Positions 15,670 to 24,186 of a stretch of DNA of 64,000 nt are shown piece by piece (within the stretch, counting starts at the first letter, position 1; each line of letters starts with the position of its first letter). The stretch covers positions 558,001-622,000 of the forward strand of contig NZ_JBFUPW010000001.1 in NCBI RefSeq assembly GCF_041360795.1, in the 5' to 3' direction. Position numbers and translations under genes: made by a program. The stretch is from Arthrobacter_E sp041360795. Lineage in GTDB: Bacteria > Actinomycetota > Actinomycetes > Actinomycetales > Micrococcaceae. Under the pieces are notes generated by a model. That model worked only from the letters and a program-made list of their open reading frames with translations, ran no database searches and was not told where the DNA came from.

Positions 15670-16328
15670 GCTCCCGGGTCCTGGCTGGGCTTCTTGATCT
15701 TCGGGATCTGCTGGGTGCGCGGACCGCGCTGACGGTCCCGCTTGTCGCGGATCTTCTCCTTGACCTTGTCCGCCGTGGTCTCGCCGTCGCCGGGGCCGTC
15801 CTCGCCCGAATGGAACTCCTCCTGAGCCTCGATGATGTCTTCGAGGAGAGACCGCATCTCGGCGCGGACGTAGTCACGGGTGGCGACCTCGCGCAGCGCG
15901 ACGCGCAGCGCGGCGAGCTCACGGGTGAGGTACTCGGTGTCCGCGAGGTTCCGCTCGGCGCGCTGGCGGTCCTGTTCCAGGGCCACGCGGTCACGGTCGT
16001 CCTGCCGGTTCTGGGCGAGGAGGAGCAGCGGCGCCGCGTAGGAGGCCTGGAGGGAGAGCATGAGCGTCAGGAGGGTGAACCCGAGCGCCTGCTGATCGAA
16101 CTGCCAGTCGGCGGGCGCCCAGCTGTTCCAGGCCAGCCAGAACACACAGAAGATCGTCATGTAGACGAGGAACTGCGGGGTGCCCATGAAACGGGCGAAG
16201 CCCTCGGTGGCCTTGCCGAAAGCGTCCGGGTTGGGGGAGAACCGGGGGAAGAACCGGCCCCGTGCGGCACGGGGGGTGTCCAGGCTGTTCTTCTCCGCCC
16301 CGGGGCGGCGATCCCTGTTGTCAGCCAT
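15666..16328 (-). CDS. DUF1003 membrane protein
   Basis: 220 residues. The DUF1003 core is FARFMGTPQFLVYMTIFCVFWLAWNSW and FTLLTLMLSLQASYAAPLLLLAQNRQDDRDR, giving two membrane helices. A long charged coiled-coil tail ends in a Lys/Arg-rich segment. Function is unknown. It overlaps the upstream gene stop by 8 nt and mrp by 4 nt, so the three are translated as a coupled unit. Confidence 0.88.
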   Translation of the reverse strand: MADNRDRRPGAEKNSLDTPRAARGRFFPRFSPNPDAFGKATEGFARFMGTPQFLVYMTIFCVFWLAWNSWAPADWQFDQQALGFTLLTLMLSLQASYAAPLLLLAQNRQDDRDRVALEQDRQRAERNLADTEYLTRELAALRVALREVATRDYVRAEMRSLLEDIIEAQEEFHSGEDGPGDGETTADKVKEKIRDKRDRQRGPRTQQIPKIKKPSQDPGA

Positions 16329-17604
16329 TGCGACCCCTCAGCTTCTTGAACGGGACGTCCTCGGCGTGGGCGCGCCAGTCTTCGGGCAGGAGGTGATCCA
16401 GGACGTCATCGACGGTGACGGCGCCGACCAGGCGGCCGGTGTCGTTCACCACGGGCAGGGCATTGAGGTTGTAGACCGCCATGATGCGGGCCACCTCGCT
16501 GATGTGGGCCTGATCCTGGACAGGCTCCAGGTTCTTGTCCACGAGGTTGCCGATCGGTTCGGGCGGGGGATACCTCAGAAGCTGCTGAATGTGCACGACG
16601 CCGAGGAAGCGGCCCGTGGGGGTCTCCAGCGGCGGGCGGGCGATGAAGATGGAGGACGCGAGCGCCGGGGTCAGCTCCTCGCGGCGCACGTGGGCCAGGG
16701 CCTCGGCCACGGTGGCCTCCGGCGGGAGGATCACGGGGACCGGGGTCATGAGACCGCCCGCGGTGTCCTCGTCGTACTCCAGGAGGCGCCGCACATCCTC
16801 GGCCTCTTCGGGCTCCATGAGCTGCAGGAGTTCCTCCTGCTGCGCCTCGGGGAGTTCGGAGAGGAGGTCGGCGGCATCGTCCGGGTCCATCTCCTCGAGC
16901 ACGTCGGCGGCGCGCTCGCGGTCCAGGGAGGACAGGATCTCCACCTGATCCTCTTCGGGGAGTTCCTGGAGGACGTCGGCGAGACGTTCGTCCTGGAGTT
17001 CGCTGGCCACTTCGAAGCGGCGCTTGTCGCTCATCTCCTGCAGGGCTTCGGCGAAGTCTGCGGCTTTGAGGTCCTCGTGGCTGGCGACGAAGGCCGTGGC
17101 GGCCTGCGGTTCGGTGGCCGCGGCCGGGACGGCGTCCGTCCAGTTGATGATCATGGTCTCGTTGCGGCGCAGCCGGGCGAGCGGGGAGAACGAGTGCCCG
17201 CGGCGCACGAAAAGCTTGGAGACGAACCAGTCGCCCGAGCGGTGCTGGTCGATCGCGATGTCCTCGATCGTGGCCGAGCCCGAGCCGTCCGTGAGGGTGA
17301 CCCGGCTGTCGAACATCTCGGCGACCACCAGGGTCTCCATGCCGCGCTGTTCGAAGCGGCGCAGATTGACGAGCCCGGTGCTGATGACCTGGGCCTGGTC
17401 CATGCTCGTCACGCGCGTCATCGGCACGAAGACGCGTTTCTTGCCCGGGACTTCCACCACCAGGCCGACCGCATGCGGAGGCGCGTTGTTGGCGCGGGCC
17501 AGCACCACGACGTCGCGGACGCGTCCGAGCCGATCACCCAAAGGGTCGAAGACATCCAGACCGAGGAGGCGGGCAACGAAGACGCGGGAAGTAGGGTTGC
17601 TCAC
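16321..17604 (-). CDS. MgtE N-domain/CBS protein with N-terminal PRC-barrel-like region
   Basis: 427 residues. Residues 1 to about 80 look like a PRC-barrel (GDRLGRVRDVVVLAR, AVGLVVEVPGKKRVFVP). A helical MgtE_N superhelix (DVLQELPEEDQVEILSSLD, LEEMDPDDAADLLSELPEAQQEELL) follows, then two CBS motifs (GGLMTPVPVILPPEATVAEAL, VVNDTGRLVGAVTVDDVL). The MgtE membrane domain is absent, so this is a cytoplasmic sensor-like protein and not a transporter. GTG 17604 has TAGCCT 6 nt upstream (leaderless). It heads the operon with DUF1003 and mrp. Confidence 0.87.
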   Translation of the reverse strand: MSNPTSRVFVARLLGLDVFDPLGDRLGRVRDVVVLARANNAPPHAVGLVVEVPGKKRVFVPMTRVTSMDQAQVISTGLVNLRRFEQRGMETLVVAEMFDSRVTLTDGSGSATIEDIAIDQHRSGDWFVSKLFVRRGHSFSPLARLRRNETMIINWTDAVPAAATEPQAATAFVASHEDLKAADFAEALQEMSDKRRFEVASELQDERLADVLQELPEEDQVEILSSLDRERAADVLEEMDPDDAADLLSELPEAQQEELLQLMEPEEAEDVRRLLEYDEDTAGGLMTPVPVILPPEATVAEALAHVRREELTPALASSIFIARPPLETPTGRFLGVVHIQQLLRYPPPEPIGNLVDKNLEPVQDQAHISEVARIMAVYNLNALPVVNDTGRLVGAVTVDDVLDHLLPEDWRAHAEDVPFKKLRGRNG

Positions 17605-17610
17605 CCGACT

Positions 17611-17616
17611 AGGCTA
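17611..17616 (-). promoter_or_regulatory. -10 box of the MgtE_N/CBS-DUF1003-mrp operon
   Basis: TAGCCT on the minus strand, 6 nt before GTG 17604. Confidence 0.6.
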
Positions 17617-17680
17617 TCCACTTCGTCCACGTTTGGCTGAATTCCGGTTGCAGCCCGGCTGAATAGGCAAGAATGTGGGT

Positions 17681-18658
17681 ATGTCGAACTTGTTTGGTGC
17701 ACCCAGGATTCCCGAGGAGCTCCGTTCCGTGCCGCAGGGCGTGACGGTGGGCTCCTACAACTCCTACCTCGATGCCCAGAAGGCCGTGGACTACCTGGCG
17801 GACCAGCAGTTCCCCGTCCAGTACGTCTCGATCGTGGGCAACGACCTGAAACTCGTGGAACGCGTGACCGGCCGTCTGAGCTACCCGCGCGTGGCCATGT
17901 CCGGCCTGCTCAGCGGTGTGTGGTTCGGTCTCTTCATCGGTCTGCTGCTGTCCCTGTTCTCTCCGGGCGGCGCGTTCTCCGTGGTGACCTCGGTGCTGAT
18001 GGGCGCGGCCTTCTTCGCGCTCTTCGGCATCGTCAGCTACGCGATGCAGCGGGGCAAGCGGGACTTCACCTCGACCAGCCAGGTGCTGGCCAGCAGCTAT
18101 GACGTGATCGTGGCTCCCGAGGTCGCGGGGGAAGCGAGCCGGCTGCTCCTGCAGCTCCCCATGCGGGGCAACGACGGCGGCGCCCGTCAGCACAGCCAGC
18201 AGCAGGGTCCGCAGGGTGGTCAGCACCCCGGATACGGGCAGGGCCACGGCCAGCCGCAGGCGCCACAGGAGCCGCAGCGGCCCGAGGGCTGGGGCAATCC
18301 TTACGGGCAGCGCTCCGAGGATGCCGTGCAGCAGGCTCAGACGCCGGAACAGCAGGCCCCGTCCACGGTGTCCTCGGACTACCGCGACCTCCCGGACGGC
18401 CGCCCGCAGTACGGCGTCCGGCTGAACCAGACGCCTCCGGCAGCTCCCGCGGCACCGGCCCAGGAACCGCAGCAGGCTGAGCCGCAGTCCGCGGAACAGC
18501 AGCACGCGGAACAGCAGATCGATGCCGGGCAGCAGCACGACGCCGCTCCGCAGGCGGAGCCGCACGGCGAGCACTCCCAGCAGCAGGAGGGGCAGCATGA
18601 CGAGCCTCAGCAGGACCAGCACGGCGAGCCGCACCCCAAGGATCCCCGAGGCGAGTAG
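17681..18658 (+). CDS. YflT-like general stress membrane protein with Gln-rich tail
   Basis: About 325 residues. The N-terminal part (GVTVGSYNSYLDAQKAVDYLADQQFPVQYVSIVGNDL) matches the heat-induced stress protein YflT domain. Two membrane helices follow (LLSGVWFGLFIGLLLSLF, VVTSVLMGAAFFALFGIVSYA). Residues from about 170 to the end form a disordered tail rich in Gln, Pro, His and Glu. AAGAAT ends 6 nt before ATG 17681, which argues for this start over GTG 17675. It is divergent from the MgtE_N/CBS gene, as in the conserved actinobacterial cluster. Confidence 0.8.
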   Translation: MSNLFGAPRIPEELRSVPQGVTVGSYNSYLDAQKAVDYLADQQFPVQYVSIVGNDLKLVERVTGRLSYPRVAMSGLLSGVWFGLFIGLLLSLFSPGGAFSVVTSVLMGAAFFALFGIVSYAMQRGKRDFTSTSQVLASSYDVIVAPEVAGEASRLLLQLPMRGNDGGARQHSQQQGPQGGQHPGYGQGHGQPQAPQEPQRPEGWGNPYGQRSEDAVQQAQTPEQQAPSTVSSDYRDLPDGRPQYGVRLNQTPPAAPAAPAQEPQQAEPQSAEQQHAEQQIDAGQQHDAAPQAEPHGEHSQQQEGQHDEPQQDQHGEPHPKDPRGE

Positions 18659-18721
18659 CCCCGGCCCGCTCCGGCGGGACCACGGAATGTGACGCCGCGC
18701 GTCGCACGGGTCCGGAACGAC

Positions 18722-18759
18722 GAATGGCCCCGCACCGGGATTCCGGTGCGGGGCCATTC
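18722..18759. terminator. Bidirectional terminator between the stress gene and pepP
   Basis: A perfect 17-bp stem (18722-18738 with 18743-18759) and 4-nt loop. Confidence 0.85.
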
Positions 18760-18823
18760 TCATGCCCGGGGCGCGGTGCTCACGCTGTCGCGCTCAGCGC
18801 GCCACGACGGCGGTGAGCGGCAC

Positions 18824-20386
18824 TCAGCCGCGCAGGCCGGCCATCCAGGCCTCGACGTCGTCGGCCGTGCGGGGGAGCGCGGCGCTCAGGTTCACGGCGC
18901 CGTCCGCCGTCACGAGGATGTCGTCCTCGATGCGCACGCCGATGCCGCGGTACTCCTCCGGGATCGCGAGATCCTCGGACTTGAAGTACAGACCCGGCTC
19001 GATGGTGAACACCATGCCCTCGACGAGTTCGGCGTCCAGGTACAGCTCGCGCTTGGCCTGGGCGCAGTCGTGGACATCCATGCCGAGGTGGTGGCTCGTG
19101 CCGTGCGGCATCCAGCGGCGGTGCTGCTGACCGCTTTCCGCGACGGCCTCCTCCACGGTCACGGGCAGCAGGCCCCACTCGGCCAGGCGCTCGGCCAGGA
19201 CACGGGTGGCGATCTGGTGCAGCTCACGGAACTTCAGGCCCGGGCGTGCGGCGGCGAAGGCCGCGTCGGCGGCGTCCAGGACGGCTTCGTAGACGCGGCG
19301 CTGCACCTCGGAGAAGGTGCCGTTGACCGGCAGGGTGCGGGTGATGTCCGCGGTGTAGAGGCTCTCCGCCTCGACGCCGGCGTCCAGGAGGAGGAGGTCG
19401 CCCTCCTTCACCTGACCGTTGTTGTTGATCCAGTGCAGGATGGTCGCGTTGTTGCCGGAGGCGGCGATGGTGTCGTAACCGAGGTCGTTGCCTTCCTCGC
19501 GGGCCTTCGCGAAGAACGCGCCTTCCACGACGCGCTCACCGCGGTGGTGGGCGACGGCGCGGGGCAGGGCCTTGACCACTTCGTGGAAGCCTTCGATGGT
19601 GGCGGCGACGGCCAGCTTGAGCTGCTCGACCTCCCACTCGTCCTTGATCAGGCGCAGCTCGGAGAGGGCCTCGGCCAGCTTCTCGTCCAGAGCGTCGAGC
19701 TGGGAGAGGTCCAGGTTCTCGGGGTCCTGGGCGGTGTTGTAGCGAGCGGTGTCCACCAGGGCGTCGATGTTCTCGTCAACCTTGCGGAGCAGGCGGATGG
19801 AGATGCCGCCGATCTCGGATGCGCCGACGTTCTTGGTGATCGCCACTTCGAGCTCGTCGAGGTGGGCGGTCGCCAGGTCGAGGCGCGCCTTCAGATCTGC
19901 CAGGCTCGGGCGCGGGCCGATCCAGAACTCGCCAGACCGTGCGTCCGCGTAGAACTGCTCGGTGTCGCGGCCGGCCATGGGACGGAAGTACAGGGTGGCG
20001 TGGTGGTGGCCGCCGTCGTCGCCCTGGCCGTCATCGGTGGGTTCGAGGATCAGGACCGCGTCCGGCTCGTGGTCTACGCCCAGGCCCGTCAGGTGCGCGA
20101 AGGCCGAGTGCGGGCGGAAGCGGTAGTCGGTGTCGTTGCTGCGGACCTTGTGCGGACCGGCGGGGATCACCAGGCGTTCGCCCTTGAACTGGTCCGAGAT
20201 CGCGCGACGACGGCGGGCGGCGTGTGCGGCGACGGCTTCCTCGGCCGGGAGCTCCTGCGAGGCGGGAGCCCAGCTGCCGGCCATGAAGGCTTTGAAGGCA
20301 TCGGAGGAGGGGCGCTGCGAACGGTTGTTCACACGGTCCTCCAACGGCTGGGTGCTGGCATCAGTGGTGTGTTCTGCGTCATTCAC
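18824..20386 (-). CDS. pepP: Xaa-Pro aminopeptidase (M24B, aminopeptidase P)
   Basis: 520 residues with an N-terminal aminopeptidase P domain (SDQFKGERLVIPAG, DYRFRPHSAFAHLTG) and a C-terminal pita-bread catalytic domain. Metal ligands are visible: LLLDAGVE, YTADITRTLPVNG, HGTSHHLGMDVHD, FTIEPGLYF and VRIEDDILVT. It removes N-terminal residues ahead of proline. GGAGG lies 4 nt before the ATG. It converges with the stress gene and is divergent from the PHP gene. Confidence 0.92.
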   Translation of the reverse strand: MNDAEHTTDASTQPLEDRVNNRSQRPSSDAFKAFMAGSWAPASQELPAEEAVAAHAARRRRAISDQFKGERLVIPAGPHKVRSNDTDYRFRPHSAFAHLTGLGVDHEPDAVLILEPTDDGQGDDGGHHHATLYFRPMAGRDTEQFYADARSGEFWIGPRPSLADLKARLDLATAHLDELEVAITKNVGASEIGGISIRLLRKVDENIDALVDTARYNTAQDPENLDLSQLDALDEKLAEALSELRLIKDEWEVEQLKLAVAATIEGFHEVVKALPRAVAHHRGERVVEGAFFAKAREEGNDLGYDTIAASGNNATILHWINNNGQVKEGDLLLLDAGVEAESLYTADITRTLPVNGTFSEVQRRVYEAVLDAADAAFAAARPGLKFRELHQIATRVLAERLAEWGLLPVTVEEAVAESGQQHRRWMPHGTSHHLGMDVHDCAQAKRELYLDAELVEGMVFTIEPGLYFKSEDLAIPEEYRGIGVRIEDDILVTADGAVNLSAALPRTADDVEAWMAGLRG

Positions 20387-20432
20387 CCTCCTATCGTCTC
20401 ACTGATCCGGAGCTCCGCGGGTCCGCCGGGAC

Positions 20433-20438
20433 TACGCT
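20433..20438 (+). promoter_or_regulatory. -10 box of leaderless PHP gene
   Basis: TACGCT, 6 nt before GTG 20445. Confidence 0.6.
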
Positions 20439-20444
20439 GGGAGC

Positions 20445-21290
20445 GTGAGGATCGACCTGCATGCACACTCGAACATCTCGGACGGCACTCAGCCGCCCGC
20501 CGACCTCGTGGCCTCCGCCGCTCAGGCCGGGCTCGACGTCGTCGCGCTGACGGACCATGACACCACCGACGGGTGGGCCGAGGCCGCTGAGGCGGCGAAG
20601 GGGCTGGGCGTCGCCCTGGTGCCCGGCATGGAGATCAGCTGTCGCACTTCCGAGGGCATCAGCGTCCATCTGCTGTCCTACCTGCACGATCCCACGCACC
20701 CCGGCCTGCTGGAGGAGATCTCCAAGGCCCGCGACGCACGGCTCAGCCGGGCCGAGCACATGGTCGCGCTGCTCGCCGAGGACTACCCACTCAACTGGGA
20801 CGACGTCACCCAGCACCTGGCGCCGGGCGCCACCGTGGGCCGCCCGCACATCGCCGACGCTCTCGTGGCCGCGGGGATCGTGAGTGACCGGACCGAGGCC
20901 TTCGCCACCATCCTGACGTCCCATTCGCGGTACTACGTGCAGCACTACGCCGTGGAGCCGGCCCTCGCCGTCGAGCTCGTCAGGGACGCAGGCGGTGTCC
21001 CCGTGTTCGCCCATCCGGTGGCCAGCGCTCGCGGCCGCGTGGTGGGGGAGCGGACCTTCCATGAGATGATCGACGCCGGCCTCGCCGGCCTGGAGGTCTG
21101 GCACCGGGACAATCCGCGCGAAGGCCGCGAATACCTGCTGGGCCTCGCCGCGAAGCACGATCTCATCGTCACGGGCTCCAGCGACTACCACGGCAAGGGC
21201 AAGCCCAATCTGCTGGGCGAGAACCTGACGTCCCCGGAACAGTTCGCCCGGATCGAGGACCAGGGCCACGGCAGCGTGATCCGGGGCTGA
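20445..21290 (+). CDS. PHP-domain metal-dependent phosphoesterase
   Basis: 281 residues. All PHP motifs are visible: DLHAHSNISDG, ALTDHDTTDGW, the HPVAS segment and GSSDYHGKGK. The family includes nucleoside 3',5'-bisphosphate and RNA-end phosphatases of the YciV/RNase AM type, so a role in pAp or oligoribonucleotide turnover is possible. The GTG start is fixed by the -10 box 6 nt upstream. The 118-nt gap to the converging methyltransferase contains no clear terminator. Confidence 0.88.
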   Translation: MRIDLHAHSNISDGTQPPADLVASAAQAGLDVVALTDHDTTDGWAEAAEAAKGLGVALVPGMEISCRTSEGISVHLLSYLHDPTHPGLLEEISKARDARLSRAEHMVALLAEDYPLNWDDVTQHLAPGATVGRPHIADALVAAGIVSDRTEAFATILTSHSRYYVQHYAVEPALAVELVRDAGGVPVFAHPVASARGRVVGERTFHEMIDAGLAGLEVWHRDNPREGREYLLGLAAKHDLIVTGSSDYHGKGKPNLLGENLTSPEQFARIEDQGHGSVIRG

Positions 21291-21408
21291 GGGGGCCTGT
21301 TTCGCCGGTCTCGGCGCCCCTGTCGACGCAATGCGCCGCAATGGGGGCGCGCCACGCCAACAAGGGCGCAAACCGTCACCAACGGCACACGATGCCGGGA
21401 AGGTGCTC

Positions 21409-22284
21409 TCAGCCCAGCGTATGCACCGTGGCGGAGTCCGCGAGGCGGGTCGCCATGACGGACACTGCCGATGGGTTCTCGTCCACGCAGACGAAGCGGC
21501 GGCCCGTCTTGGCGGCCACCGCGCCGAGGGTTCCGGAACCCGCGAAGAAATCCAGGCACCAGTCGCCCGGCCGGGTGGACGCCATGACCATGCGGCGCAG
21601 GAGACCTTCCGGCTTCTGCGTCGGGTAGCCCGTCTTCTCCTTGCCGGTGGGGGAGACGATCGTGTGCCACCAGACGTCCGTGGGGAGCTTCCCGCGCTGG
21701 CGCTTCTCTTCGGTCACGAGACCGGGGGCCATGTACGGTTCGCGGTCCACCTCGGCCGCGTCGAAGTGATACGCCTCCGGGTCCTTGACGTAGACCAGGA
21801 TGTTGTCGTGCTTGGCGGGCCAGCGACGCCGGGCGCGGGCGCCGTAGTCGTAGGCCCAGATGATCTCGTTGAGGAAGCACTCCCGGCCGAAGATCGCGTC
21901 GAGCATCACCTTGGCGTAGTGCACCTCGCGGTAGTCCAGGTGCAGGTACAGCGTCCCGTCCGGGGCCAGGAGCCGCCACGCCTCGCGGAGCCGGGGCTCC
22001 AGGAACGCCCAGTAGTCCTCGAAGGCGTCGTCGTAGCGATGCAGATCCCCCCGGAGCGTCTGGTACGAGCGTCCCTGGAATCCGATCCGGTCACCCTCGC
22101 CCTCCGCGCTGCGGACCATGGTGGTCTGCTGGCGGCGCTGGGTGCGGCCCGTGTTGAACGGGGGATCGATGTAGATGAGCGTGAACGAGTCATCCGGCAG
22201 GGACGGCAGGAACCCGGCGTTGTCCGCTTGGACCACCAGGTTCCCGCCGTCCGCCTGCCAGAGCTGTTCAGCGGTCCGGGCCAT
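21409..22284 (-). CDS. Orphan site-specific DNA methyltransferase (beta class)
   Basis: 291 residues. The catalytic motif DPPFN (about residues 40-44) precedes the SAM-binding motif DFFAGSGTLG (about 250), the motif order of beta-class amino-methyltransferases. TQKPEGLLRR before motif I is also typical. It probably makes N6-methyladenine or N4-methylcytosine in a specific site; the target is not readable. No restriction endonuclease gene is nearby. It starts 8 nt after the DEAD-box helicase stop, so the two are probably cotranscribed. Confidence 0.88.
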   Translation of the reverse strand: MARTAEQLWQADGGNLVVQADNAGFLPSLPDDSFTLIYIDPPFNTGRTQRRQQTTMVRSAEGEGDRIGFQGRSYQTLRGDLHRYDDAFEDYWAFLEPRLREAWRLLAPDGTLYLHLDYREVHYAKVMLDAIFGRECFLNEIIWAYDYGARARRRWPAKHDNILVYVKDPEAYHFDAAEVDREPYMAPGLVTEEKRQRGKLPTDVWWHTIVSPTGKEKTGYPTQKPEGLLRRMVMASTRPGDWCLDFFAGSGTLGAVAAKTGRRFVCVDENPSAVSVMATRLADSATVHTLG

Positions 22285-22292
22285 GGATCCCG

Positions 22293-23951
22293 TCAGGATT
22301 CCTGGGCGGGGGCGCCGGCCTCGCGAGCCACGACCTCGCCGTTGCGGCGGCGGGTGCGGTTGCGCGGGCGGCGGCGACGGGCGTCGTCGTCGGTCTTCTT
22401 CTCGGCGGCGGGAGCCTCGGCGGTCTCGGCGTCAGGCTGACGCGTCCGACGACGGCGGCCCTCGCCGTCCGCGGAAGCACCCTCGCCGCGCTGGCCGCCG
22501 GAGCGGCGCTCCCCGTCGCGCTGGCGGTCACCACGGGAGGAGGACGACGGGCGCTTGGCGACGCGCTTGCCGGTCTCGCCCAGATCCTCGAGGACCTCGG
22601 CGTCCACACCGGCGAGGACGCGCTTGTCCCGGGGCAGCCGGCCCTTGGTGCCTTCCGGGATGTCCAGATCCGTGTAGAGGTGCGCGGAGGAGGAGTAGGT
22701 TTCCACGGGCTCGGCGAAGTCGAGGCCCAGAGCCTTGTTGATGAGGGCCCAGCGGGGCATGTCCTCCCAGTCCACGAAGGTCACGGCGGTGCCCTTGTTG
22801 CCGGCACGGCCCGTGCGGCCCACGCGGTGGAGGTAGATCTTCTCGTCCTCGACGCACTGGTAGTTGATGACGTGGGTGACGTCGTCGACGTCGATGCCGC
22901 GGGCGGCGACATCGGTGGCGACCAGGACGTCCACCTTGTTGTTGCGGAAGGCGCGCAGGGCCTGTTCGCGGGCGCCCTGGCCCAGGTCACCGTGCAGAGC
23001 GGCGGCGGCGAAGCCGCGGTCCACCAGCTCCTCGGCGACCTTCGCGGCGGTGCGCTTGGTCTTGGTGAAGATGACGGTGCGGCCACGGCCACGTGCCTGG
23101 AGGATCCTCGCCACCACTTCGATCTTGTCGAGTGAGTGAGCGCGGTACACCAGCTGGCGGATGTCCCGCTTGGTCAGGCCCTCGTCGTCCGGGTCCGCCG
23201 CACGGATGTGGGTGGGGCGCGACATGTACCGGCGGGCCATGGCGATGACCGGGCCGGGCATGGTGGCGGAGAAGAGCATGGTCTGACGGGTGCCGGCCGG
23301 GGTGGCGGCCATCAGGGTCTCGACGTCCGGGAGGAAGCCCAGGTCCAGCATCTCGTCGGCCTCGTCGAGGATCACGATCTTGATGTTGGAGAGGTTGAGG
23401 TGGCGCTGCTTGTACAGGTCGATCAGGCGGCCTGGGGTGCCGACCACGAGGTCGATGCCGTTCTGAAGGGCCTCGATCTGCGGCTCATACGCGCGGCCGC
23501 CGTAAATGGTGGCGATCCGGACCTGGTGCAGGCGGCTGGCGGTGGCGAGGTCGTTGGCGACCTGCACGGCGAGCTCACGGGTGGGGACGATCACGAGGGC
23601 CTGCGGGGCGCCTGGGACCTGCAGCTTCGCGTACTTCGGGTCATCGCTGGTGACGATGCGTTCCAGCGCCGGGACGCCGAAGCCGAGCGTCTTGCCCGTG
23701 CCGGTCTTCGCCTGGCCGATGATGTCGTGCCCGCCGAGAGCGACGGGGAGCGTCAGCGCCTGGATGGGGAAGGGGTGGATGATTCCGGCCTGGGCCAGGG
23801 AATCGACGATCTCGGCGCGGACGCCGAAGTCCGCGAAGGTCTTCTGGACCTCGGCGTGCGGTTCCGCCGTGGTGGTGATGGTCTCCTCCGGCTCGACACT
23901 CTCGGTGCCGCTGGTGTCGACCAGGACTTCATGACTGTGGGTTTCGCTCAC
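22293..23951 (-). CDS. DEAD-box RNA helicase
   Basis: About 552 residues. Motifs include the Q-motif (FPIQALTLPVALGGHD), Walker A AKTGTGKT (81-88), PTRELAVQ, VILDEADEMLD, SATMP, HGDLGQGAREQAL, ATDVAARGIDV and HRVGRTGRAG. The C-terminus is a basic, disordered RGG/Arg-rich tail. GTG 23951 has AAGGAGG 5 nt upstream, which overrules the longer ATG at 24089. It probably remodels RNA in ribosome assembly or mRNA decay; the neighbouring RNB ribonuclease fits the latter. The 235-nt upstream gap has no clear terminator. Confidence 0.92.
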   Translation of the reverse strand: MSETHSHEVLVDTSGTESVEPEETITTTAEPHAEVQKTFADFGVRAEIVDSLAQAGIIHPFPIQALTLPVALGGHDIIGQAKTGTGKTLGFGVPALERIVTSDDPKYAKLQVPGAPQALVIVPTRELAVQVANDLATASRLHQVRIATIYGGRAYEPQIEALQNGIDLVVGTPGRLIDLYKQRHLNLSNIKIVILDEADEMLDLGFLPDVETLMAATPAGTRQTMLFSATMPGPVIAMARRYMSRPTHIRAADPDDEGLTKRDIRQLVYRAHSLDKIEVVARILQARGRGRTVIFTKTKRTAAKVAEELVDRGFAAAALHGDLGQGAREQALRAFRNNKVDVLVATDVAARGIDVDDVTHVINYQCVEDEKIYLHRVGRTGRAGNKGTAVTFVDWEDMPRWALINKALGLDFAEPVETYSSSAHLYTDLDIPEGTKGRLPRDKRVLAGVDAEVLEDLGETGKRVAKRPSSSSRGDRQRDGERRSGGQRGEGASADGEGRRRRTRQPDAETAEAPAAEKKTDDDARRRRPRNRTRRRNGEVVAREAGAPAQES

Positions 23952-23956
23952 GCGTG

Positions 23957-23963
23957 CCTCCTT
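23957..23963 (-). promoter_or_regulatory. Ribosome-binding site deciding the helicase start
   Basis: AAGGAGG on the minus strand, 5 nt before GTG 23951. It excludes the longer in-frame start at 24089. Confidence 0.8.
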
Positions 23964-24186
23964 GGCATTGCTCCGCCAGCGCCGGGACGGGCGTCTGCCA
24001 ACCTTGGCGACGGCACCGGTCGTTCCAGGAAAGGTCCCGGAGAAGGCGGAGTACGGGTGGAAGCCGATCGCGGTCTGCGTGGGCCGCACTGGCGGCCATC
24101 AGGGGTGCCGGGCCCGTGTAGAACGGGCGGGGCGGGGGAAATCAATGGTCAATCAACGACCGGGCATCCATGACTACCCCCTCATT

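Noticed and set aside
22293..24089. Longer helicase start at 24089
   Set aside because: The first 46 residues show no conserved feature, and AAGGAGG sits just before GTG 23951.
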